Source: Dokdonella_A sp963775445 (GTDB lineage: Bacteria > Pseudomonadota > Gammaproteobacteria > Xanthomonadales > Rhodanobacteraceae). From it: 64,000 nucleotides of DNA. The DNA lies in the NCBI GenBank assembly GCA_963775445.1, contig CAVZIT010000007.1:66102-130101 (forward strand), written 5' to 3'. A program made the position numbers and the translations under genes. Shown piece by piece: positions 8,609-16,959 of the stretch (within the stretch, counting starts at the first letter, position 1; every line of letters begins with the position of its first letter). The notes beneath the pieces were generated by a model. The model was not told where the DNA came from. It searched no databases and saw only the letters and a list, made by a program, of their open reading frames with translations.

Positions 8609-9063
8609 CCGGCAAATTTCCTTGAGGACGTTTGCAAGCCTGTGCTTCCTCCGTCGGGATCGTACTCCGGGCCGAGGCTCTTGATTCTGGGCGAGGAACC
8701 AAGATCGAGGTTGAGCGCGGTGGTAAAATCGAGCGCTTCCTGGAGCGTCAATCCTCGATTCAAGGGGTAAGTCATGTAAATGCAATAACCGTCTGGTAAT
8801 TGGACACGTCTCCAAGAGTACGCGGTGTTGTAGTGCCACTGAGTGTACTGGGAACCAGGCGCCGCCTTGAGTTCTTCGATGCTCTTGTCAGCGCAGCCTT
8901 CCGGTCCATTGGTGTGACTTAGCGCCTGGTCGATCTGCTGCTGGGAAAAGTTTGGAAGCTGATCCGCGAGCGCGGCACGAAGCTCGTCGAATGCATGGAC
9001 GTCTTGCGGCCGCACCTCATTCGTGAAGCGACCACGGCCCACGAGGGGCAATCGCATCAGCAT
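8572..9063 (-). CDS. second half of a duplicated secreted protein, cut off by a frameshift
   Basis: Up to 163 residues of unknown function. Its core (FDELRAALADQLPNFSQQQ ... CADKSIEELK ... GYCIYMTYPLNRGLTLQEALDF) is clearly similar to the protein encoded just upstream in another frame (9017-9436), including CIYM followed by a proline and arginine/leucine. It has no signal peptide. Reading this frame upstream of the ATG gives QARDFKAAMLM, which continues the upstream protein's LSAQ and mirrors this protein's own LTLQEALDF. It is therefore probably the C-terminal repeat of one two-repeat exported protein. Its 3' end overlaps hemF. Confidence 0.5.
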   Translation of the reverse strand: MLMRLPLVGRGRFTNEVRPQDVHAFDELRAALADQLPNFSQQQIDQALSHTNGPEGCADKSIEELKAAPGSQYTQWHYNTAYSWRRVQLPDGYCIYMTYPLNRGLTLQEALDFTTALNLDLGSSPRIKSLGPEYDPDGGSTGLQTSSRKFAGYASSSQPRGFR

Positions 9064-9436
9064 CGCGGCCTTGAAGTCCCGTGCCTGCTTGCGCCGACAG
9101 CGGCCGCGAAAACGGCGTTCGCATGTAAATGCAGAGTAGCCCCGATCCCTGCGGTATCACCGTCCACGTGTACTCGTTGTTGTACACGCGCGAGCCGAGC
9201 GAGGATATATTGCCGGGATCTGCGTTGTTTCGGCAGTCGGTGAACTTTTGCGCATTTTTATCGATGCGCTCTCGCACCTCGAGGCTTTGCTGCGGCAGCA
9301 TCAGCGCGACTTCATCACGCAATGCCTGAAACAGATCGAGATCGGGGTCGGGCTCCGCAGCCTGGACCGGATGGAACGCGACCAGGCCCGCCGGTGCGAG
9401 CGCGCAACAAGCAAGCAAGCGAACGCGCACGTTCAT
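9017..9436 (-). CDS. signal-peptide-bearing first half of a duplicated secreted protein
   Basis: A 139-residue product with a clear N-terminal signal peptide (MNVRVRLLACCALAPAGLVA, likely cleaved after VQA). The start is preceded by a G-run ribosome-binding site. The mature part (LFQALRDEVALMLPQQSLE ... CIYMRTPFSRPLSAQ) resembles the protein encoded downstream at 8572-9063. After LSAQ the frame runs into an unrelated 23-residue tail and stops; removing one base near 9088 would fuse the two halves. Function is unknown; two cysteines are placed similarly in both repeats (C-R-N-N versus C-A-D-K, and CIYM in each). Confidence 0.55.
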   Translation of the reverse strand: MNVRVRLLACCALAPAGLVAFHPVQAAEPDPDLDLFQALRDEVALMLPQQSLEVRERIDKNAQKFTDCRNNADPGNISSLGSRVYNNEYTWTVIPQGSGLLCIYMRTPFSRPLSAQAGTGLQGRDADAIAPRGPWSLHE

Positions 9437-9484
9437 GAAATCCCCCCTCGTCGGACTTCCCTTGCGAGAGCGCCCGCCTGCCGC

Positions 9485-9988
9485 TCAATTCCACTCGTAC
9501 AGCGTGTAATACACGGGCGAGATCGGGCCTTCGCTCGGGTCACGGGTCAGACGGCCGTTGCCGGTATGATCGAAAAAAGTCTGCACCGGTCCGTCCGGCG
9601 AAATGATCCGGATCATCCACACATGGCCGTGCTGGCGATATTCCTCGACGGTGTCGCTGCCCTGCTTGCGGATCGCGACCTTGCTCTCGGCGACGCGGCG
9701 CGCCGTGTCGGCTTCGCTCGGGTTGCGGTCAGCCTTGTCGCGCACGGGACGCGTATCGGGCTTGGCCAAGGGTGCGAGCGCGTCGGGGGGGGCACCGGCA
9801 TCGCCAGGCAAAGGTGCATCCGACGGCGGAGGTGGCGGCGCATCGGTGTGCACGCCCGGATCGTCGATGCTCGGCGGTGGTGGCACGTCGGCGTGGCGAT
9901 CGGGGTTCGGGGAAGACGGCGGCGCGGCGGAAACGGCGGCCATGGCGGCGAACGCCAGGGCAGTGGCAAGCAGAATTGAACGGATCAT
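9485..9988 (-). CDS. DUF2782 family exported protein
   Basis: A 167-residue exported protein. The ATG at 9988 was chosen over one 18 bases upstream because TGGAG lies about 10 bases before it. The signal peptide (MIRSILLATALAFAAMAAVSA) is followed by a Pro/Asp-rich low-complexity linker (about residues 20-75) and then a conserved C-terminal domain with YRQHGHVWMIRIISPDG and TFFDHTGNGRL. Proteins of this DUF2782 type commonly lie beside polA in gammaproteobacteria, as here, facing away from it. The role is unknown. Confidence 0.8.
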   Translation of the reverse strand: MIRSILLATALAFAAMAAVSAAPPSSPNPDRHADVPPPPSIDDPGVHTDAPPPPPSDAPLPGDAGAPPDALAPLAKPDTRPVRDKADRNPSEADTARRVAESKVAIRKQGSDTVEEYRQHGHVWMIRIISPDGPVQTFFDHTGNGRLTRDPSEGPISPVYYTLYEWN

Positions 9989-10145
9989 GGCGGCGACTCC
10001 AGGCACAGTATGAGCCTAGCAGACCGGAACGACGAAAAAGCGCCCTCAAGTCTCATTGCATGAATCTTCGGATCGCCTTGCCGTCCGGATGAACCCGGCT
10101 CCTTTCCGTTAAGCTTTGGGCAGCCTGCCGTTTACCAAGCCGCTC

Positions 10146-12915
10146 ATGCCGCGCCCCCGACTCGTCCTCATTGATGGTTCATCGTATCTGTACCGCGCGT
10201 TTCATGCGCTGCCGCCACTCACCAACGCGACTGGAGAACCGACGGGCGCGCTGTTCGGCGTGGTCAACATGCTGCGGGCGATCCTGAACGATCGGCCCGA
10301 ATATGCAGCGTTCGTTGGCGATGCGCCGGGCGGCACGTTTCGCGACGAGCTTTATCCAGACTACAAGGCTCACCGGCCACCGATGCCCGATGACCTGCGC
10401 GCGCAGGTCGAGCCGATGTTTGCGTTGGTCGAAGCGCTCGGCATGCCGATTCTCTGCGTGCCGGGCGTCGAGGCCGATGATGTCATCGGCACGCTGGCCA
10501 AACGCGCCGTCGAAGTGGGTATCGAGGTCGTCGCATCGACCGGCGACAAGGATTTCGCGCAACTCGTCGGCCCCGCACGTGACGCTGGTCAACACGATGA
10601 GCAACACCACGCTGGATGAAGCGGGTGTGTTCGAGAAATTCGCGGTGCGCCCGGACCAGATTGTCGACTATCTTGCCCTGGTCGGCGACAGCGTCGACAA
10701 CATCCCCGGCGTGGAGAAGTGCGGGCCGAAAACAGCGGCGAAGTGGCTCGGGGTATATGGGGATCTGGAGCACGTCATCGCCCATGCAACGGAGATTGGC
10801 GGCAAGATCGGTGAAAACCTGCGCAAGGCGCTGCCGCATCTGCCGCTCTCGCGCCAGCTCGCGACCATCAAGACCGATGTCGATCTCGAGTGCGGCCCGA
10901 CCGATCTCAAGCTGCGCGAACGCGATGTCGAAAGACTGCGCGAGCTGTACACGCGCTACGAGTTCAATGCGGCACTGAAGGAACTGGATGCAACTGCGCC
11001 CGTATTGCCAGGCCAGGCGCAAGCCACGCCGCCATCCGATGAATCGGGAACTGTGGCGGCCCCAAGGTCGCCGACCAAATTGCAACCCATCCCCGATTCG
11101 CTGATCGGCCCCGGAACCCATGAACTGGTCACGACGCGGGCGCAACTCGACGCATGGATTGGTCGCCTGCGAACAGCCCCGCTGATCGCGTTCGATACCG
11201 AAACGACGTCGCTCGATCCGATGCGGGCCGAACTGGTCGGCATCTCGTTTTCAGTCGCACCCAGGCAGGCTGCCTACATTCCACTGGCGCACGACTATCC
11301 GGGGGTGCCCAAGCAACTCGACCGCGACACGGTGCTCGCGGCACTCAAGGCCGTGCTCGAGGATCCCGATCGGCCGAAACTTGGCCAGCATGCGAAGTAC
11401 GACATCAATGTGCTGTCCAATTACGGAGTCCACGTTCGCGGCATTGCGCACGACAGCATGCTTGAGTCGTATGTGCTCAACGCGACTGCGACGCGTCACG
11501 ACATGGACACGCTCGCAAGACGCCATCTCGGCTACGAAACCATCCGTTACGCGGATGTTGCGGGCAAGGGCGCCAAACAGATCGGTTTTGCCGAGGTCGA
11601 ACTCGAACGCGCCTGCGATTATGCGGCCGAGGATGCCGACATCACGTTGCGCCTGCATCATGCGTTGTGGCCGCAACTGGCAGCGCTCCCGCAGCTCGCT
11701 TCCGTGTATGGCGATATCGAGATGCCGCTGGTGCCGGTGCTCGCGCGCATGGAACAGCGTGGCGTATTGATCGACGTCGAGGCGCTGCACCGCCAGAGCC
11801 GCGAACTCGCCGAACGCATGCAGGAACTGACCTGCGAGGCCTACCGGATCGCGGGGCGGAGTTTCGGCCTCGATTCGCCGAAGCAACTGCAGGCGCTGTT
11901 GTTCGACGAACTGCAGTTGCCGATGCGCAGCAAGACACCGACCGGCCAGCCATCGACCAACGAGGAAGCGCTCGCCGCGATCGCCGACGAGCATCCGCTA
12001 CCGCAGCTCATTCTCGATTACCGTACGCTCGCCAAGCTGCGTTCCACCTATACCGTGAAATTGGCCGAATCGGTGAACTCGCGCACCGGCCGTGTCCATA
12101 CGTGCTACGGCCAGGCGATCGCCGCCACCGGTCGGTTGTCCTCCTCCGACCCGAATCTGCAGAACATTCCGATCCGTACCGAGGAAGGTCGCCGCATCCG
12201 CCAGGCATTCGTGGCGCCTCCGGGCTGGTCGGTCGTGGCGGCCGACTATTCGCAGATCGAGCTCCGCATCATGGCGCACCTGTCCGGAGACACGGGACTC
12301 CTCGCGGCGTTCGTCGGCGGGCAGGACGTTCATCGCGCAACCGCCGCCGAAGTGTTCGGCGTGCCCCCCGAACGCGTTGACGCAAACCAGCGCCGCGCGG
12401 CAAAGGCGATCAATTTCGGGCTCATGTATGGCATGAGCGCGTTTGGCCTTTCCCGCGCGATTGGCGTCGCGCGTGGCGACGCGCAGGACTACATGGCACG
12501 CTACTTCGCGCGCTATCCGGGTGTGCATGAGTTCATGGAGCAGACCCGCGAGCGGGCGCGCACGAGCGGTTATGTGGAAACCCTGTTCGGGCGGCGCCTG
12601 TATCTGACCGACATCACGTCGTCCAACCACGCGCGTCGTTCGGGCGCGGAACGCGCGGCCATCAATGCGCCCATGCAGGGGACCGCGGCGGACATCATCA
12701 AGCGCGCGATGATCGCCGTGGATCGATGGATCGAGGGACGCGACGACGTGCACATGCTCATGCAGGTCCACGACGAACTGGTGTTCGAGGTGCGCGACGA
12801 TCGCATCGAGGAAATAGTCGAAGGCGCGCGCGAACACATGAGTGCCGCGGCCACACTCGACGTGCCACTCGTGGTGGACATAGGCAACGGCGCCAATTGG
12901 GATCAAGCGCACTGA
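10146..12915 (+). pseudogene. polA: DNA polymerase I, interrupted by a one-base frameshift
   Basis: DNA polymerase I fills gaps and removes RNA primers. All three domains can be read: the 5' nuclease (LVLIDGSSYLYRAFHALPP; VEADDVIGTLA; STGDKDFAQLV), the 3'-5' exonuclease (IAFDTETTSLDP) and the polymerase (AADYSQIELRI; RRAAKAINFGLMYGMS; QVHDELVFEV). The reading frame breaks in the C-run at 10571-10574. The first frame runs on only to 10619; the remainder continues in the +1 frame. Removing one C restores QLVGPHVTLVNTMSN and a 922-residue protein of normal length. Either this is a sequencing error or the 5' nuclease is separated from the rest, which could restart at the in-frame ATG at 10597. 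Confidence 0.9.
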
Positions 12916-12976
12916 TACGACTTCGTCACCGAATTGCTACGCAAACTGATCCAGATCACCGGCCGCATGGCCCCGG

Positions 12977-14035
12977 TTACGGCGGGCATTGCGCAGCGTC
13001 AAAACCGTTTGCGAATATGCCATCGATGACGATGCGTCCGATCCAGCCGGTGCCTTGCGCATACCACAGATTGCCATCCGGTCCGGTCGTGATGTATTCG
13101 AGAATATTTCCCACCGGCAAGCTGCCGAACTCGGTGATCTCGCCATCCGGCGTAATCCGCCCGATGGTGTGGCTGAGCTGTTCGGCGAACCACAGGTTGC
13201 CATCGGGGCCGGCCGTGATGCCCAAGAGGCCGCTGCCGAAGAGATTGGCACTGAACTCGGTGACGACGCCATCCGGCGTGATGCGGCCGATGCGGCTGCC
13301 GCCGTTTTCGGTGAACCAGAGGTTGCCGTCGGGTCCGGCGGTGATGCCGAACGGTGCGGCATCGGCGCTGATGCCGACATCGAACTCGGTAACCATGCCC
13401 GCGGTCGTGATTCGACCGATCCGGTTGGCGGAATATTCGGCGAACCACAAGTTGCCGTCGGGGCCGGACGTGATGCCGACGGGTGTGGCGCCATAGGGCG
13501 GGCAGGTCGCGCGGTCGCAGATCCCGGCGCTGTACTCGGTGATGATGCCGTCCGGCGTAATCCGGCCCACGCGATTGCCGTTCGCCTCGGTAAACCAGAG
13601 GTTGCCGTCCGCTCCTGCCGTGATGCCGAACGGATCGGAGAACGGGCTGATCATGTTGCCGACGTCCTCGCCGAATTCCGCAACGACGCCGGTCGGTGAA
13701 ATTCTTCCGACCCGACTGATCGAGTAGTCGCTCTTGCGTTCGGTGAACCAGACGTCGCCGTCAGGGCCAGCCGCGATCGAATACGGTTGCGCACCTCCGG
13801 TAATGCCGGCGCTGAACTCGGTGATGACTCCCTGTGGGGTGATTCTTCCCACGCGGTCGCCGCCGTTGAATTCGGTGAACCACAGGTTGCCGTCGGGGCC
13901 GACCGCGATGCCGACCGGCTGCGCGTCTGCGCTCAAGCCCGCACAATATTTCGTGAGGGTTTGTGCCGACGTCGCGACCGAGAAGCAAGCCAGCAGCACA
14001 AGGGCGCCGCAGTGGATTGTACGCCAGCGAATCAT
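12977..14035 (-). CDS. secreted beta-propeller protein of the virginiamycin B lyase (Vgb/SMP-30-like) superfamily
   Basis: About 352 residues with a signal peptide (MIRWRTIHCGALVLLACFSV, cleaved near TSAQ). The body consists of at least six repeats of the type GPDGNLWFTE followed by RIGRITPDGVVTEF, the blade signature of Vgb-like propellers. The ATG at 14035 has GGGAG seven bases upstream, better spaced than the ATG six bases earlier. The C terminus reads IFANGFDAAQCPP, which resembles the tail of the small protein at 15782-16072. Antibiotic-lyase activity is not implied; most such propellers have no known substrate. Confidence 0.82.
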   Translation of the reverse strand: MIRWRTIHCGALVLLACFSVATSAQTLTKYCAGLSADAQPVGIAVGPDGNLWFTEFNGGDRVGRITPQGVITEFSAGITGGAQPYSIAAGPDGDVWFTERKSDYSISRVGRISPTGVVAEFGEDVGNMISPFSDPFGITAGADGNLWFTEANGNRVGRITPDGIITEYSAGICDRATCPPYGATPVGITSGPDGNLWFAEYSANRIGRITTAGMVTEFDVGISADAAPFGITAGPDGNLWFTENGGSRIGRITPDGVVTEFSANLFGSGLLGITAGPDGNLWFAEQLSHTIGRITPDGEITEFGSLPVGNILEYITTGPDGNLWYAQGTGWIGRIVIDGIFANGFDAAQCPP

Positions 14036-14085
14036 GACCATTCTCCCGACAGGTTGGGTTGGCGAAAGGAATTTCCGGTGGCGCT

Positions 14086-15771
14086 TCAGGGCGAGGGTTG
14101 CGATGTTTGCCGCAGCGGGTCATTCCAGCCCGGACGTTGATCCCAGCCGAGCCGGTGCGCGGTTTGCGCATTGATCTTGCCGTCCGCATCGAGCGTGCCG
14201 TTCGCGATCAGGCGGCGCACGCTTTCGGCGGGCAGCACCGCGACGAAGTCGGTGCCGGCATGCACCGACGCCGGTACGAAACTCGTGTTCGCGTGGATCG
14301 GAGTGAATTCGGCGAACGCCTTGCGCACTCCGCTGACGATGTAATCGAAATCGACATCGGCCGAGCCGCGCATCACGATGCGATCGAGCGATTTGGACAT
14401 GCATGCGATCGTCGCGAGCTCGCCAGTCGGCGTCGCGACGACCGTAAGACCGTCCGCGCTGGTGACGATGCGGAAGTCCTCCGGCACCTCGATCGTCGCC
14501 TCGCCGTTGGTCAGATGCGCGCTGCCGCGGAAATACGTGCCGACTTCGCGCCCTTCGAGTGAGGCATAGCGGATTTCCTTGCTCGCGTCGGTCGGGTGCG
14601 GCTCGACGAAATTCTTGCTTCCCGAGGCGCCGAAGTTGCCGAACGCGTAGACGGCGAAGCCCGTTCCCGCCCCCTGACCGTACACGCCGTTGCCATTCGT
14701 CCCGCTGCTGTGGATTCCGGTTATCCCGGACTTTCCTGCCGCGTCACTCACGCCCTGAATACCGTCACCCCCGGCGCTTCGGCCGTATACGCCCCTTGCG
14801 GCACCGGCGCTGATACCGTAGACACCCGCGGAGAGACTGCTGCCATTGTTGGTTACTCCCCAGATGCCGCTACCGGTGACGGAAGTCGCATAGATCGCCT
14901 CCGTGTCATTACTTGTAGCTATCAGCCCGACTCCATTCTGCGAGTAGGCTCGTACGCCGGCGCCGGACCCTAGCGCATTACCGTAAATCCCGTTTCCATT
15001 CCCGCTGGCGCGACCTTCAATCCCCGAGTCAAAATCGTCGGGCGAAACCCCAAGAATCCCGTTGCCGTGCGCGGAAAATCCATAAACACCCTGGCCGATG
15101 CCATTGTTTATTCCCGCCACGCCCGAATGATCCGAATTCGTCGCCCCTTGAACCGCATCGCCGGTGTCGGTGTTGGTGATCAGCAATGCCGGATTGGTCG
15201 TTGCCGCGGTACCGCTGTACGGCAACGTGACGAAACCCGGTGGCCCTTGCACACCTTGCATCCCCGCAGGTCCTTGCGGTCCTGCCGGACCATCCGGCCC
15301 GATCGGCCCCTGCGGTCCGACCGGGCCTGTCGGTCCGTCCGGGCCTTGCAATCCCATCGGCCCGACCGGACCCTGCGGGCCCGGATTGCCGGACAGCGCA
15401 TACAGAGCATAGGGCGTCGCGTTAAGCGCTTGCCGCGGGGCTAGCGTCGTATAAGCGCCGCCGGAGCCGCCCGCGCGTACGCGCACTTCGACCCACAGCG
15501 CCTGGCCGTCGTATGGCGCGTCGGTGAAATCGAGCGACGTGGTGACGAAGCCGGCCGACACCGCGAGATCATCGACGCTGACCGTATCGACCGCGTCGCC
15601 GCCGCCTGGCGTCGTGAACAGCGCGAACTGGAAATCATATGGCCCGTCGGCCAGAACTCCCGCATCGGTCAACTGCCCCTGATACGTGAACGCCGGGCCG
15701 ACCGGGTCGGCGAATGCGGCACGGACGAGCAACACCGAAGCAAACAGGAACAGGCAAGCAGTCGCACGCAT
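14086..15771 (-). CDS. secreted collagen-like protein
   Basis: 561 residues. The start at 15771 (MRATACLFLFASVLLV) has GAGGG just upstream and begins a good signal peptide; upstream residues in the frame are arginine-rich and unconvincing. Order of parts: N-terminal beta-rich domain (FTYQGQLTDAGVLADGPYDF), about 17 Gly-X-Y triplets (roughly residues 130-182, many GPx), a long glycine-rich region with repeated GVYG/GIYG words, and a C-terminal domain containing KNFVEPHPTDASKEIRYAS and EGREVGTYFRG. Likely exported and trimeric through the collagen-like segment. It is ten bases downstream of a small exported protein gene, so co-transcribed. Confidence 0.82.
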   Translation of the reverse strand: MRATACLFLFASVLLVRAAFADPVGPAFTYQGQLTDAGVLADGPYDFQFALFTTPGGGDAVDTVSVDDLAVSAGFVTTSLDFTDAPYDGQALWVEVRVRAGGSGGAYTTLAPRQALNATPYALYALSGNPGPQGPVGPMGLQGPDGPTGPVGPQGPIGPDGPAGPQGPAGMQGVQGPPGFVTLPYSGTAATTNPALLITNTDTGDAVQGATNSDHSGVAGINNGIGQGVYGFSAHGNGILGVSPDDFDSGIEGRASGNGNGIYGNALGSGAGVRAYSQNGVGLIATSNDTEAIYATSVTGSGIWGVTNNGSSLSAGVYGISAGAARGVYGRSAGGDGIQGVSDAAGKSGITGIHSSGTNGNGVYGQGAGTGFAVYAFGNFGASGSKNFVEPHPTDASKEIRYASLEGREVGTYFRGSAHLTNGEATIEVPEDFRIVTSADGLTVVATPTGELATIACMSKSLDRIVMRGSADVDFDYIVSGVRKAFAEFTPIHANTSFVPASVHAGTDFVAVLPAESVRRLIANGTLDADGKINAQTAHRLGWDQRPGWNDPLRQTSQPSP

Positions 15772-15781
15772 AATGGAGCCC

Positions 15782-16072
15782 TCAATGCTCAAACCCGCTG
15801 GTGAAGATGAGATCGGTGGGAGTTTCGTTTTCCGCCGGTTCCCAGAATCCGCCGTAAAACCGATAAGCCGACCCGGCCAAGGTCGCGCTCGCACTCTGGC
15901 CGACGGTGCCGCGCAATTCGAACGTTCCGCCCGCGAGCGATCCGCCGCCGCCCGCGACGACGCTGCGATCGATGTCATAAGGACCGCCGCCCGATTGCGC
16001 ATTGACGGACCCGGGGAAAGAGCCGATGAGCGCGAAGGCGGGCATCAGGAGCCCCGTGTAAAATCGAATCAT
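15782..16072 (-). CDS. small exported protein with IFTSGFEH C-terminal tail
   Basis: 96 residues. The ATG at 16072 follows GGAGCAATCAG and starts a signal peptide (MIRFYTGLLMPAFALIGSF, cleaved near VNAQ). The mature chain is Gly-rich (DIDRSVVAGGGGSLAGGTFEL, RGTVGQSASATLAG, YRFYGGFWEP), a pattern seen in many short secreted proteins of unknown function. The last residues LIFTSGFEH resemble the IFANGFD tail of the nearby propeller. It is the first gene of a two-gene unit with the collagen-like protein and is divergent from the ECF sigma factor. Confidence 0.7.
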   Translation of the reverse strand: MIRFYTGLLMPAFALIGSFPGSVNAQSGGGPYDIDRSVVAGGGGSLAGGTFELRGTVGQSASATLAGSAYRFYGGFWEPAENETPTDLIFTSGFEH

Positions 16073-16090
16073 CTGATTGCTCCTGGCCCG

Positions 16091-16112
16091 GGAATCAGGG
16101 CGGCTTGATTCC
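16091..16112. promoter_or_regulatory. inverted repeat upstream of the small exported protein gene
   Basis: GGAATCA (16091-16097) and TGATTCC (16106-16112) form a perfect 7-bp inverted repeat with an 8-base spacer. It lies 19-40 bases before the minus-strand ATG at 16072, in the region shared with the divergent ECF sigma gene. It could be an operator or a leader hairpin. No confident -35/-10 pair was identified. Confidence 0.35.
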
Positions 16113-16359
16113 AGAAACACGAAACAATGCGAAAAACGGCCACGCGCTGACATCGTGCTGACTCGCGGCGGCCGCCATGGCCGCGGCTGTCGAAGACCAG
16201 CCACCCTCAGCCTGCCTCGTCAGGATCCTGAAGGCCAAGTTGCATCCGTGCGAAAAGTCGGGACGAGGTTGCCAATCGCAAGCAGACGCGTCTCGGGCTG
16301 CGAACGTCGGCCATACGCCTCCCGGCCACGGCGCATCGACGGATCGGTATGATCCGGCC

Positions 16360-16938
16360 ATGAGCGAGACGGGCCAGGGGTTTCCGATCCATCCTGCCGC
16401 GGCGTGGGAGCGGGAGCTGCCGCACGAGGTGCGCACGCTGGCCGATCGGTTGACCCCGCTGTTCTACGATGACCTCAAGCGCCTCGCGCATCGGGAACGT
16501 GCGCGCGTCGGAGCTGACGCAACCCTGCAGACGACCGCGCTGGTCAACGAGGCGTACCTGAAACTGCGGGGTGCCCAAGGCTGGAACACCGATGCGCATT
16601 TCCTGCGCGCGGCAGCGCTGGCGATGCGCCACGCGTTGATCGGCCATGCCCTCGCGCGACAGGCAGCCAAGCGTGGCGGTGGCGCGGCGATACTGCCGCT
16701 CAGTGACACGCTGGACATCGCGATCGAAGATGATCCAGCCTTGCTCGCGCTGAACGATGCACTGGCCAAGCTTGCGCACGACTCGGTGCGGCTCGCACAG
16801 GTCGTCGAATGTCGCTACTTCGGCGGCTACGACGAAGCGGAGACCGCCTGCGCGCTGGGCGTTTCGGAACGCACCGTGCGCCGCGACTGGACATTCGCAC
16901 GTGCGTGGCTGCATCGCGAGTTGGCCGGAGCGGGGTAG
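16360..16938 (+). CDS. ECF sigma factor, kinase-associated type (Sig-70_X6 / ECF43-like)
   Basis: 192 residues from the ATG at 16360. Region 2 carries LTPLFYDDLKRLAHRERAR, then ATLQTTALVNEAYLKLRG and HFLRAAALAMRHALIGHAL; region 4 ends with GYDEAETACALGVSERTVRRDWTFARAWL. In region 2.2 the acidic residues usual in ECF sigmas are replaced by Leu-Gln-Thr58-Thr59. That is the hallmark of ECF sigmas controlled by phosphorylation from a Ser/Thr kinase, as in Vibrio EcfP/PknT. The neighbouring convergent gene, 21 bases away, encodes such a kinase. No anti-sigma factor is present nearby. Confidence 0.87.
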   Translation: MSETGQGFPIHPAAAWERELPHEVRTLADRLTPLFYDDLKRLAHRERARVGADATLQTTALVNEAYLKLRGAQGWNTDAHFLRAAALAMRHALIGHALARQAAKRGGGAAILPLSDTLDIAIEDDPALLALNDALAKLAHDSVRLAQVVECRYFGGYDEAETACALGVSERTVRRDWTFARAWLHRELAGAG

Positions 16939-16959
16939 GTCGCAACCGGCGTGTCGCGA

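Noticed and set aside
12977..14035. Streptogramin resistance gene
   Set aside because: Vgb-like propellers are widespread in secreted proteins; nothing here specifically indicates lyase activity on streptogramin B.
15240..15400. CRISPR-like or tandem DNA repeat
   Set aside because: The short periodicity is the 9-base Gly-X-Y coding pattern of the collagen-like protein.
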